Origin: Bryobacterales bacterium
Lineage (GTDB): Bacteria > Acidobacteriota > Terriglobia > Bryobacterales > UBA6623
Length of the DNA: 52,135 nucleotides
Direction: 5' to 3'
Assembly: GCA_022823865.1 (NCBI GenBank)
Contig: JAJEHF010000059.1
Location: 1-52,135 of the forward strand
Made by a program: the position numbers and the translations under genes. Shown in pieces: positions 35,757 through 43,743 of the stretch; the stretch's first letter is position 1, and the number at the start of each line of letters is the position of its first letter. The notes under the pieces are model-generated. The model made no database searches. It was not told the DNA's origin and saw nothing but the letters and a program-made list of their open reading frames with translations.

Positions 35757-36755
35757 ATGATTCGATTCGCACAACTGGGCGCAGGCCGCATCGGCAGGAT
35801 GCACGCGCGAAATCTCGCTGCCCATAGCCGGGCAGAATTGGTCGGCATCTACGACGTGGACTCGGCGGCCAGCGCGGAAGCGGCCGGCGCCACGGGCAGC
35901 CGGGCGTTCGACTCAGTCGATGCGCTGCTGGGCGACGGTTCGATCGACGCCGTCCTGATCGCGACCTCGACGGACACGCATTGCGAATTGATCGAGCGGT
36001 CCGCACGGGCGGGCAAGGCCGTGCTGTGCGAAAAGCCGATCCACTTGGACATCCGCCGGGTGGACGAGTGCGCAGAGGTCGTCAAGTCTACCGGCGCGCG
36101 GGTCCAGATCGGCTTCAACCGGCGCTTCGACCCCAGCCATGCGGCGCTGGGACAAGCCGCGGCCAGCGGCGAGATCGGCAGCCTGGAGCTTGCCGTGATC
36201 ACGAGCCGCGACCCGGCTCCGCCTCCACTGGACTACCTGCGCGTGTCGGGCGGCCTGTTCCGGGACATGATGATTCACGACTTTGACATCGCGCGCTTTC
36301 TGTTCGGGCAGGAACCGGTCGAGGTCAGCGCGATGGGCGGCGTGCTGGTCGACCCCGCAATCGGCGAGATCGGCGACGTGGACTCGGCCACGGTGACCAT
36401 GCGCATGTCCTCCGGCGCTATGTGCCAGATCAACTGCTCTCGACGCTGCGCCTATGGCTACGACCAGCGCATCGAGATGTTCGGCGAAAAGGGCATGCTC
36501 ATTTCCGCCAACCCAGCCCTGACGAACCTCCAGCGGTACAGCGCCACCGCCACCGGCGCTGGCGAGCGGCTGCACCACTTTTTCATCGAGCGCTACGCCG
36601 AATCCTACGTCCGCGAGATCGACGCCTTCATCGACGCTGTCGAAGGCGGGCACGCTCCGTCGCCGAGCTTTGAAGATGGCCGGCGGGCATTGATGCTGGC
36701 CGACGCGGCGTTGGAGTCGGCCAAGAGCGGCCGCACGATCCGAATTCAGCCCTGA
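35757..36755 (+). CDS. iolG: Inositol 2-dehydrogenase
   Basis: NAD-dependent myo-inositol 2-dehydrogenase of the Gfo/Idh/MocA family, 332 residues, without a signal peptide and so cytosolic. Family marks are FAQLGAGRIGRMHARN, VLCEKPIHLD, QIGFNRRFDPS, ITSRDPAPPP, GGLFRDMMIHDFD, GDVDSATVTM and YGYDQRIEMFG; these correspond closely to IolG proteins. The gene starts 13 bases after pyrG and no ribosome site is obvious. No iolBCDE genes are present, but mmsA lies 13 kb away. Confidence 0.88.
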   Translation: MIRFAQLGAGRIGRMHARNLAAHSRAELVGIYDVDSAASAEAAGATGSRAFDSVDALLGDGSIDAVLIATSTDTHCELIERSARAGKAVLCEKPIHLDIRRVDECAEVVKSTGARVQIGFNRRFDPSHAALGQAAASGEIGSLELAVITSRDPAPPPLDYLRVSGGLFRDMMIHDFDIARFLFGQEPVEVSAMGGVLVDPAIGEIGDVDSATVTMRMSSGAMCQINCSRRCAYGYDQRIEMFGEKGMLISANPALTNLQRYSATATGAGERLHHFFIERYAESYVREIDAFIDAVEGGHAPSPSFEDGRRALMLADAALESAKSGRTIRIQP

Positions 36756-36772
36756 ACGGCGCCCGGCGAGAG

Positions 36773-36778
36773 TATACT
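36773..36778 (+). promoter_or_regulatory. -10 element TATACT, leaderless start
   Basis: Eight bases before the ATG at 36787, in the short gap after iolG; no Shine-Dalgarno site. Confidence 0.45.
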
Positions 36779-36786
36779 CGGGCGGG

Positions 36787-38124
36787 ATGCGCCCCTCGCT
36801 AGCCCTAGCCCTGGCATTTCCCGCGCTGCTGGCAGCCCAAGCCAGTGACTGGCAGGTGGGCCTGGCTGCGACGGATATCACTCCGGCCGAGCCCTTGCCG
36901 ATGGCGGGATATGCAGCCCGCGAGGCTCCGTTCGAATCTGTCGCCGACCCGCTATTCGCCAAGGCGCTCGCGATTCAGGACGGCGATGGGACGAGGGCGC
37001 TGCTGATCACGGCGGACCTGCTCGGCTTCACCCGCGAGCGCTCCGAGGCCATCTGCGCGCGGCTGCAAGAAGCCACCGGAATCCGGCGAGAGCAGGTCAT
37101 TCTCAACGCGTCTCACACGCACGCGGGACCGCTGGTGGCGGGTTCGCTGCTTACCCGCGCTACGCCTGAAACGCGCCGAAAGATCGAAGCCTATATCCAA
37201 GCGATGGAGTCGAAGATCGCCGCTGCCGGCGAAAAGGCCTTGAGCGAACTGCGCCCGGCGCGCCTGTCGTGGGGCCGCGGAGTCGCGGGCTTCGTCATGA
37301 ACCGACGGGAATTCACCGAGCGCGGCGTGATTCTCGGCACCAACGCCACTGGCCCCGCGGACCGCACCGTGCCGGTGCTGCGCGTGGAGGCGCCGGATGG
37401 CAAGCTCCGGGCGATCGTCTTCGGCGCAGGTTCCCATTGCACCACCTTGACGGGCGGCAATCTGAAGATCAGCGGCGACTACGCCGGTGTCGCGCAGGGA
37501 CTGCTGCAAGACAGCCTGCCTGGCGTGCAGGCCATGTTCATGACCGGCTGCGCCGGCGACGCGAACCCGTACCCCCGCGGCACCTTGGACCTGGCTCGGC
37601 GCCACGGCGGCGATCTGGCCGCGGCAGTCAGGCAAGTCCTCGATGGCGAACTCGCGCCGGTGCGCGGGCCGCTGCGCACCGAGTTCCGCACGGTGGAACT
37701 GCCGCTCGAGTCTCACACGCGAAGACAGATCGAGACAATGCAAACCGGTGCGCGTTCGTATCGGAGATTCTTCACGGAGGGTGCCCTCGCGAAGCTGGAC
37801 AGGGGGGAATCGCTGCTCCAAACCTACGCTGCGCCACTCGCTCTGTGGCAGTTCGGAAAGGATCTGACACTGGTCGCCTACAGCGGAGAGACCGTTGTCG
37901 ATTACGTCCGGCTCGCCCAAGAGCGACTCGGCCCGCTCAAGCTCTGGGTCAGCGGCTACAACAACGACGTGTTCGGATACCTCCCGACGGCCAGAATCCT
38001 GCGCGAGGGCGGTTACGAGACACGGGGGCTATACGTGGACTTCGGGCTCTTTCGCCCAAACGTTCAGGACGTCGTTATGGAAGCCATCGCCGACATGGCC
38101 CGCGCTGCGGGGCGCATCCAGTAG
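36787..38124 (+). CDS. Secreted neutral ceramidase-like hydrolase
   Basis: The 445-residue protein has a short signal peptide. It resembles the N-terminal (catalytic) domain of neutral/alkaline ceramidases: GLAATDITPAEPLPMAGY, LLITADLLG, NASHTHAGPL with likely zinc-binding His, FGAGSHCTTLTGGN and MTGCAGDANPYPRG. The C-terminal ceramidase domain is missing, as in many environmental homologues, so the substrate may not be ceramide. It acts outside the cytoplasm. A strong hairpin follows at 38171. Confidence 0.82.
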   Translation: MRPSLALALAFPALLAAQASDWQVGLAATDITPAEPLPMAGYAAREAPFESVADPLFAKALAIQDGDGTRALLITADLLGFTRERSEAICARLQEATGIRREQVILNASHTHAGPLVAGSLLTRATPETRRKIEAYIQAMESKIAAAGEKALSELRPARLSWGRGVAGFVMNRREFTERGVILGTNATGPADRTVPVLRVEAPDGKLRAIVFGAGSHCTTLTGGNLKISGDYAGVAQGLLQDSLPGVQAMFMTGCAGDANPYPRGTLDLARRHGGDLAAAVRQVLDGELAPVRGPLRTEFRTVELPLESHTRRQIETMQTGARSYRRFFTEGALAKLDRGESLLQTYAAPLALWQFGKDLTLVAYSGETVVDYVRLAQERLGPLKLWVSGYNNDVFGYLPTARILREGGYETRGLYVDFGLFRPNVQDVVMEAIADMARAAGRIQ

Positions 38125-38170
38125 CGCCGCGCATCCGAGACCGGATGATCGGTCCGGATGCCGCTCTCGG

Positions 38171-38190
38171 CGGGCCGCTGAGGCGGCCCG
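38171..38190. terminator. 8-bp perfect hairpin, possible terminator
   Basis: CGGGCCGC, a TGAG loop and GCGGCCCG form a perfect GC stem 46 bases after the ceramidase-like stop. No U-run follows, so intrinsic termination is uncertain. Confidence 0.4.
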
Positions 38191-38326
38191 GGTCGCGTTG
38201 GAGCAGTCCAGGCCCGAACTGCCCGGAAGCGGCCGGGTGGAGCTCCAGTCAGTGGTAGTCTGGACTCCGAGACGCGACGCGACCTGCAGGGCGGCGCTCT
38301 CCCCGCTCGAGCGCCGCCGAATTGTC

Positions 38327-39571
38327 ATGACCAGCACCCGCCGAATGTTCCTCTCCACCGCCAGCGTTGCGCTGGGCGCAGCCAAGGCGGTTGCCGCTCC
38401 GGTTCGGATCAGTTCGATCACGCTGTCAAGGATCCGAGGCGACTTCCACAAGTTCGTCGCAATGAATGCCTACGACAACGAGCCCAAGGGCACCAGTTAC
38501 GAGAACGTACTGGTACGCATCATGACGGATGCGGGAATCGAAGGCGTTGGGGTGATGGGCTACACCAGGCCCGATGCCGAGTTCCTCAAGGACATCCGCT
38601 CGCTGCTCGGCGCAGACCCTGAAGCCGTCTACGAATTCCGCGACGGCCTGCTCTGGGGGCGGGCGGCCGAATTCTCCACGCTGCTCACCAAGTACAAGCA
38701 CCTCGACGGGCCGCTGTGCGACCTCGTCGGAAAGTTGCGAGCAGTGCCCTGCTGGAAGCTCTTCGGCGAATCCGTCAAGGATCGCGTCGAAGTCTACGAC
38801 GGCACACTCTACTTCAGCGATATCTGGTATAGCGACCGCGGCGTGCAGGCGGTCGTGGACGAGGCCCGCGAGGCCATTCAGAGCGGCTACCGGGGGATCA
38901 AGCTCAAGATCGGCAGAGGCAGCAAGTGGATGGGTCGGAGCGAGGGGTTGCGGCGCGACATAGAGGTCATCCGCTCCGTGCGCTCGGCGATCGGCTTTCG
39001 GCCGAGGCTACTGGTCGACGCCAACAACGGGTACCGAGACGATTTCGAGGGGGCGTGGCAGTTGCTGCGGGAAACTCAGGAGCAGAGGCTGGATTGGCTG
39101 GAAGAGGTCTTCCCCGAAGACGCCGAACTCTACCGCCAATTGCGCCATCGGATGCAGCAAGCCGGAATCGAGACGCCCATTGCCGATGGCGAGAACATGC
39201 GCGCAGCTGAGGACTTCCGGCCCTTTGTCGAGCCGGAGCGTCTCTTCGACGTGATGCAGCTCGATATTCGCACCGGCGGAATCCTGGACTGTCGCGCCAT
39301 GTCGCAGTTGGGTGAGCCGCACGGCGCCCAGGCAGTGCCGCACAATTGGGGCTCGCAAGTCGGCTTGCTGATGAGCCTGCACCTTGCGAAGACCCAGAAG
39401 AACATCGTGGCAGCCGAGGATGACCGATCCAAGTGCGCTGCCCTCACGGTGAGCGGCTATGAATTCAAGGACGGCGCATATTCCGTCTCGGACGAGCCCG
39501 GCCTGGGGCTTCGAGTAAACGAGGATCTGTACGAAGCTCCGGAGTTTCCTGCCAAGACAGTGGTCGCTTGA
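38327..39571 (+). CDS. Exported enolase-superfamily (mandelate racemase-like) enzyme
   Basis: The 414-residue protein starts with a Tat-type leader, TRRMFLSTASVALGAAKA. The enolase-superfamily barrel shows GIKLKIGRGSKW (KXK catalytic lysines), LLVDANNGY (metal Asp), LEEVFPEDAE (metal Glu), IADGEN (metal Glu) and a late VPHNWGS with the base His. It should abstract an alpha proton from a carboxylate such as a sugar acid. The specific reaction (dehydratase, racemase or cycloisomerase) cannot be told. The ATG at 38327 is chosen for the Tat leader; the frame is open well upstream. Confidence 0.85.
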   Translation: MTSTRRMFLSTASVALGAAKAVAAPVRISSITLSRIRGDFHKFVAMNAYDNEPKGTSYENVLVRIMTDAGIEGVGVMGYTRPDAEFLKDIRSLLGADPEAVYEFRDGLLWGRAAEFSTLLTKYKHLDGPLCDLVGKLRAVPCWKLFGESVKDRVEVYDGTLYFSDIWYSDRGVQAVVDEAREAIQSGYRGIKLKIGRGSKWMGRSEGLRRDIEVIRSVRSAIGFRPRLLVDANNGYRDDFEGAWQLLRETQEQRLDWLEEVFPEDAELYRQLRHRMQQAGIETPIADGENMRAAEDFRPFVEPERLFDVMQLDIRTGGILDCRAMSQLGEPHGAQAVPHNWGSQVGLLMSLHLAKTQKNIVAAEDDRSKCAALTVSGYEFKDGAYSVSDEPGLGLRVNEDLYEAPEFPAKTVVA

Positions 39572-39599
39572 GCCCCGAATCCGCTCGATCCCGAGACGT

Positions 39600-40706
39600 T
39601 CAGTCGCCGAAGTGGAGTTCTGCGATAGCGATCCCCGTCTCGCCCGCCACGGCGTACAGCAGGAATACGCGGCCATCCTCTTCGAAGATGGCGGGATCGC
39701 GCAACTGGTTGACAGGACCGTAGGCCACGCTGCGGATCGACGGCTCATTGGGCTCGTGCGCGCCCTCCCATTCCCGCTCCGGGCGCATGACTTCCTCAGC
39801 CCCTGTTTCCTTCCAGTCAGTCCACGCGGCAGAGAGGTCGATGGTGCTCAGCAAGATTCGCTCGGGCGCATGCCCTACCTGGGTCCAGAAAACAAATAGC
39901 TGGTTGCCCCGCTTCAACAGCGCGCAGTGCCGCATGTCAGGATTGAACAGCAGCGGGCCCGCCTCGAAATCGGAGAGGCCGTCACGGGAGCGGTACACCT
40001 GTCCCGGCATGGCGATCCCATAGGTCAGGCCTTCGTGCTGGAATACGCGCAGGTACGTCCTGCCCAAGATTTCGGGCCTAGCCTGGAATTCGATGCCATC
40101 GCGTGACAGGGCGACTCGGCTGACCTGCCTTCCGGCGGACTCCAAGCCGTGAAAATACATCACGATGCGCCGGTTATCGTGATCGACGTGTACGTCCGGC
40201 GAGGCGATATGAGTGGCCGTTAACTCCTTGCGGAGCGAATGCGGCAGCTTGTTGCCGCCACCGGTAGCGGCCCTCCGGGCGATTTCTCTATCCAACTGTT
40301 CCTGTGTCATCGGGGGCGGCTCGCTGGGAAAGTGAGAATTCTCGATCTGCAGGCTGCCCGACGGATGCACTTGCCAAGGACCGAGCAAGCTGTCGGCGTA
40401 CGCCAGGCGGATATAGCTCCCCTTGTGATCGGCAAAGTACAGGTAGTACTTGCCCAAGGAATCGGAAACCCAGTCGGGGACACGGATCAAGGACGGGCCC
40501 TGAATGTTCTCGCCAATACTCGGGTGCGTGTCCGGCGTGATGATGGGGCGGTCGAGCAGGCGCTCCACCCGGATCGAGTGCTCAGCCGCAATGCCCATCG
40601 CGTTCACCGTCAGGACGAGGACGGCGCCAAGCGCCAGACGGCGCAGACGGACCCCGATCTCTCCGCGCTCCGCTGCGCAAACGTGACTGGAATCTAGCTT
40701 GGTCAT
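39600..40706 (-). CDS. GH43-like five-bladed propeller protein
   Basis: The 368-residue secreted protein has a signal-like hydrophobic segment near residues 20-40. Blades such as GPSLIRVPDWV, GKYYLYFADHKGSYIRLAYADS, GPWQVHPSG, HIASPDVHVDHDNRRIVMYF and LRDPAIFEEDGRVFLLYAV resemble glycoside hydrolase family 43/117 propellers. The acidic residues in the DP-A and SPDVHVD strands could be catalytic, but I cannot assign the triad. It may act on plant or algal glycans. The ATG at 40706 is chosen over an in-frame TTG at 40736. Confidence 0.65.
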   Translation of the reverse strand: MTKLDSSHVCAAERGEIGVRLRRLALGAVLVLTVNAMGIAAEHSIRVERLLDRPIITPDTHPSIGENIQGPSLIRVPDWVSDSLGKYYLYFADHKGSYIRLAYADSLLGPWQVHPSGSLQIENSHFPSEPPPMTQEQLDREIARRAATGGGNKLPHSLRKELTATHIASPDVHVDHDNRRIVMYFHGLESAGRQVSRVALSRDGIEFQARPEILGRTYLRVFQHEGLTYGIAMPGQVYRSRDGLSDFEAGPLLFNPDMRHCALLKRGNQLFVFWTQVGHAPERILLSTIDLSAAWTDWKETGAEEVMRPEREWEGAHEPNEPSIRSVAYGPVNQLRDPAIFEEDGRVFLLYAVAGETGIAIAELHFGD

Positions 40707-40850
40707 GACACTGGCGGGCTTCTCTGAAGTCGCCAACTAGCATAATCCAGCCCGGCGCCAACGCCGTGTCCAGTCCGCCTCGCGCACCGATGCAGGGCAA
40801 TCGATGCACGCAAGCCCAGCGCCGCCGATTCTCTGGAACACTCCCTCGCG

Positions 40851-42326
40851 TCAGAAGAAGACCTGGATCATCTGTCCGTGCAGGTCATAAATGGTCGACC
40901 GGTTGCTGAGCCACATAGGCTCGGCGAGTTCCGAGTTCCACGCTTCGAGCTCAGCCTCGAGCCGCTCCACGATCTCGGGCTGCTCGTCCGCCAGGTTCCG
41001 GCTCTCGCCGATGTCTTCCGACAGGTCGTACAGCACTGTCAGCTGGCCCAACGGCGAATCGCCGGGATACTCGACCTCGGCCAACCGCCGGCCGCCGATC
41101 ACGAGAGCCTCCTCGGTCAGGTCCGTCTTGTTGACCTTCCACATCTTCCACTTGCCCCAACGCACCGCGATGTTGGGCTTGAACCTCCAGAACAAGAATT
41201 CGTGCGGCGGCTCCTGCCGTTCGCCGCGCAGGTACGGCAGGAGATTCACGCTGTCTTGGGCGGTTTCGCCAGCTCCGGCCGCTGCCGCTAGGGTCGAGTA
41301 GAGATCGAGCGAGATGATCGGCTGCTCGTAGGTTTGTCCGGCCGGCAACCCGGCAGGCCAGTAGAAGATGAACGGCACCCGAATGCCTCCCTCAAGATGG
41401 AACCGCTTCGATCCCCGCAGCGGATCGTTGGAACACACGTCTTGCGAGAGGTACTTCACGCACCCGTTGTCAGAAGTGAACACGATCAACGTGTTCTCCT
41501 CCAAGCCGTTGGCTCGCAATTCGGTCACCACGTCGCCGACATAGTCGTCGATCGACGACACCATCGCCGCAAAGATGCGGCGGCCCTCCGGCTCCAGATC
41601 GGCATAGCGCTCGGTGTACTCGGTGGTGGCTTGCAACGGCGTATGCGGCGAGTTCGGGGTGAGCATCAAGAAGAACCGTTCGTCCTTGTGCCGCCGGATG
41701 AAGTCCACGGCCCTGTCCGCGAAAACATCGGTGAGGTACTCCTCGACCTCTACCTGCTCGAAGCCATCGAAAATCGCATTCGCGTCGCCCCTGGTCGTCG
41801 GCGCGTTGCGCGCGGGCCATGACTGGACCCCTTCCTTGCGCGAGTCGATGTACGAGCTGCCGCCGGCCAGCATGCCGAAATACTCGTCGAAGCCCCGATT
41901 GAGAGGGTGGTGTTGCTCCGACTTGCCCAAATGCCACTTGCCAACTAATCCGGTTGCATATCCGGCGTCCCCGAGCATGTCCGCTAGGGTGCGCTCGTCA
42001 GTCGGCAGGCCCACCACGGTGTCGCGCCCGGACGTGTTGTACTCGTACCCGAAGCGCGGCTGGTAGCGGCCGGTGTAGAGCCCCGCTCGCGACGGGCTGC
42101 ACACCGCCGCGGAAACATAGCCGTCGGTGGCGCGGACCCCGCCACTGGCCAGGGCGTCAAGATGCGGAGTCTGAATGAACGCTGACCCAAAGGATCCGAG
42201 GTCGTTGTAGCCCAGATCATCGGCAACGATCACGACGATGTTCGGCGGGCTCTCTGCTTGCTCCGGCGCCGGCGCCGAACAAGCGGTCAAGAGCGAGAAA
42301 GCCGTGAGAAGAACAGCGCAGCGCAT
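40851..42326 (-). CDS. Sulfatase lipoprotein (S1 family)
   Basis: The 491-residue lipoprotein has the lipobox LLTAC (Cys16). It carries the sulfatase metal site NIVVIVADDLGYNDLG, the formylglycine signature VCSPSRAGLYTG with Cys76, VGKWHLGKS and VFTSDNGCVKY. It removes sulfate esters outside the cytoplasm after Cys76 is oxidised to formylglycine. No maturase gene is present here. TACAAT lies ten bases before the ATG. The substrate is unknown. Confidence 0.92.
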   Translation of the reverse strand: MRCAVLLTAFSLLTACSAPAPEQAESPPNIVVIVADDLGYNDLGSFGSAFIQTPHLDALASGGVRATDGYVSAAVCSPSRAGLYTGRYQPRFGYEYNTSGRDTVVGLPTDERTLADMLGDAGYATGLVGKWHLGKSEQHHPLNRGFDEYFGMLAGGSSYIDSRKEGVQSWPARNAPTTRGDANAIFDGFEQVEVEEYLTDVFADRAVDFIRRHKDERFFLMLTPNSPHTPLQATTEYTERYADLEPEGRRIFAAMVSSIDDYVGDVVTELRANGLEENTLIVFTSDNGCVKYLSQDVCSNDPLRGSKRFHLEGGIRVPFIFYWPAGLPAGQTYEQPIISLDLYSTLAAAAGAGETAQDSVNLLPYLRGERQEPPHEFLFWRFKPNIAVRWGKWKMWKVNKTDLTEEALVIGGRRLAEVEYPGDSPLGQLTVLYDLSEDIGESRNLADEQPEIVERLEAELEAWNSELAEPMWLSNRSTIYDLHGQMIQVFF

Positions 42327-42336
42327 GATCGCCGCT

Positions 42337-42342
42337 ATTGTA
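42337..42342 (-). promoter_or_regulatory. -10 element TACAAT for the sulfatase
   Basis: Ten bases before the ATG at 42326, with no ribosome site. Confidence 0.4.
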
Positions 42343-42414
42343 GTCCGCCGTGCAAGCGATTGGCCGGAACCCTAGGGTCTGCGACGAGTCGGCCAGCGGG
42401 CGGCTCCGCCCAGT

Positions 42415-43569
42415 TCAGCCCAGGGATTCTTTGGTCTCTCGAATGATCAGGTCTACGACTTCCCTGAGCGCCTCGTCGTGCGATGCCCCCTCGAGTCGGC
42501 GCAGGCGGAACAGATCCACCTGCCGGTCAGCGCCCGAGCCAGTACGGACGATTTCGAGAATGTGCTGCAATTCGGCCTCGCAACCGAGCGCCTTAGCGTC
42601 GTCGGCCAAGTCGCGCACCAGTTCCTGCGCATAGTCGTCGATATCCATCCTGCCGCCACCTTCCAAGTTCCCGAAGAACGCCAGCACGCCGTAGCGCTGG
42701 GCTAGCCAGCGGTTCTCGCTGATGATCTCGGTCGGAGGGTCGGGAGGCAGAGTGCCGTCGATGTCGCGGCGCCAGAGATTGCGCACCAGGCAGCCGTACA
42801 ACGCGGTGATCGCTATGGCATCCACGATCCGAGGGCATACGTCGCAGATCCGCATCTCGACCGTCGGGTAGACGTGGGAGGGACGAATGTCCCACCACAA
42901 CTCGCCGGCATTCTCGATCAAGTGCATGCGGCGATAGTCTTGGGTCAGGGCATCGAACTCTTGCCACGAATTCAGCGGCCGGGGAACGCCCGTCCTTGGC
43001 AAGGTGCCGAAGATCGTCATCCGGTACGACTTGAAGCCGGTCTCGCGGCCACCATGGAACGGGGACGAGCCAGACAGCGCATTCAGCAGCGGCAGGTGGC
43101 GCCGCAGCGCCGTCATGACGCGAATGCGGGTGTCGTTGTCTCCGAATCCGACATGGACGTGCATGCCGCCGATGATCAGCCTGCGCACCGCCTCTTGGTA
43201 GGTCACCGCGAACTCTTCGTAACGCCGGCCGACCGAGACGACCTGAGTGCTCCAAGCCGCGAACGGATGGATTGAAGCCGCGATGGCGCGCGTGCCATGA
43301 CTCTCAGCTGAACTGACCACCGCTGCGCGAGTCCGAGCCAGCGCCCGGCGCACCTCGGCCATGCTGCGGCACACCGATGTGGCGGTCTCAAGTTGCGAGC
43401 GCAAGAATTCCGGCGCTACCTTGTGCTCTCCTGCCTGTCGGGCGCACTCCTCGAAGATGGCCTGATCTGGCTCTGCTACCAAGTCGCGCGTCTCGGGGTC
43501 GACGAGAAAGAACTCTTCTTCGACGCCGAACGTGATGTCCAAATCGTCGTTGCGCCTGTACGCGACCAC
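42415..43569 (-). CDS. Carboxylate-amine ligase, YbdK/GCS2 family
   Basis: The 384-residue ATP-dependent glutamate-cysteine ligase-like enzyme has the GVEEEFFLVDP signature, APEFLRSQLETAT, GGMHVHVGFGDND and LIENAGELWWDIRPS with HVYPTVEMRICD. YbdK homologues have weak glutamate-cysteine ligase activity; the natural product is unclear. GTG at 43569 has AGGAG nine bases upstream; a TTG at 43578 is a less likely start. It is cytosolic and monocistronic. Confidence 0.88.
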   Translation of the reverse strand: MVAYRRNDDLDITFGVEEEFFLVDPETRDLVAEPDQAIFEECARQAGEHKVAPEFLRSQLETATSVCRSMAEVRRALARTRAAVVSSAESHGTRAIAASIHPFAAWSTQVVSVGRRYEEFAVTYQEAVRRLIIGGMHVHVGFGDNDTRIRVMTALRRHLPLLNALSGSSPFHGGRETGFKSYRMTIFGTLPRTGVPRPLNSWQEFDALTQDYRRMHLIENAGELWWDIRPSHVYPTVEMRICDVCPRIVDAIAITALYGCLVRNLWRRDIDGTLPPDPPTEIISENRWLAQRYGVLAFFGNLEGGGRMDIDDYAQELVRDLADDAKALGCEAELQHILEIVRTGSGADRQVDLFRLRRLEGASHDEALREVVDLIIRETKESLG

Positions 43570-43743
43570 TCCAGTCAACTCCTGATCCGACCTGCAGTTC
43601 CGGCGAAACCGGTCTGGTCGCTAATAGAATCTTACCTTTGTCCGCAAGGGATTCCCCGACGTTTCCGCGCATCAAGGGCGCAGTTGTGCCGCGGTTGCCT
43701 CAGCCCGCTGCCCGAGATCCTCGCCGTGATCGGAATCCCGGCC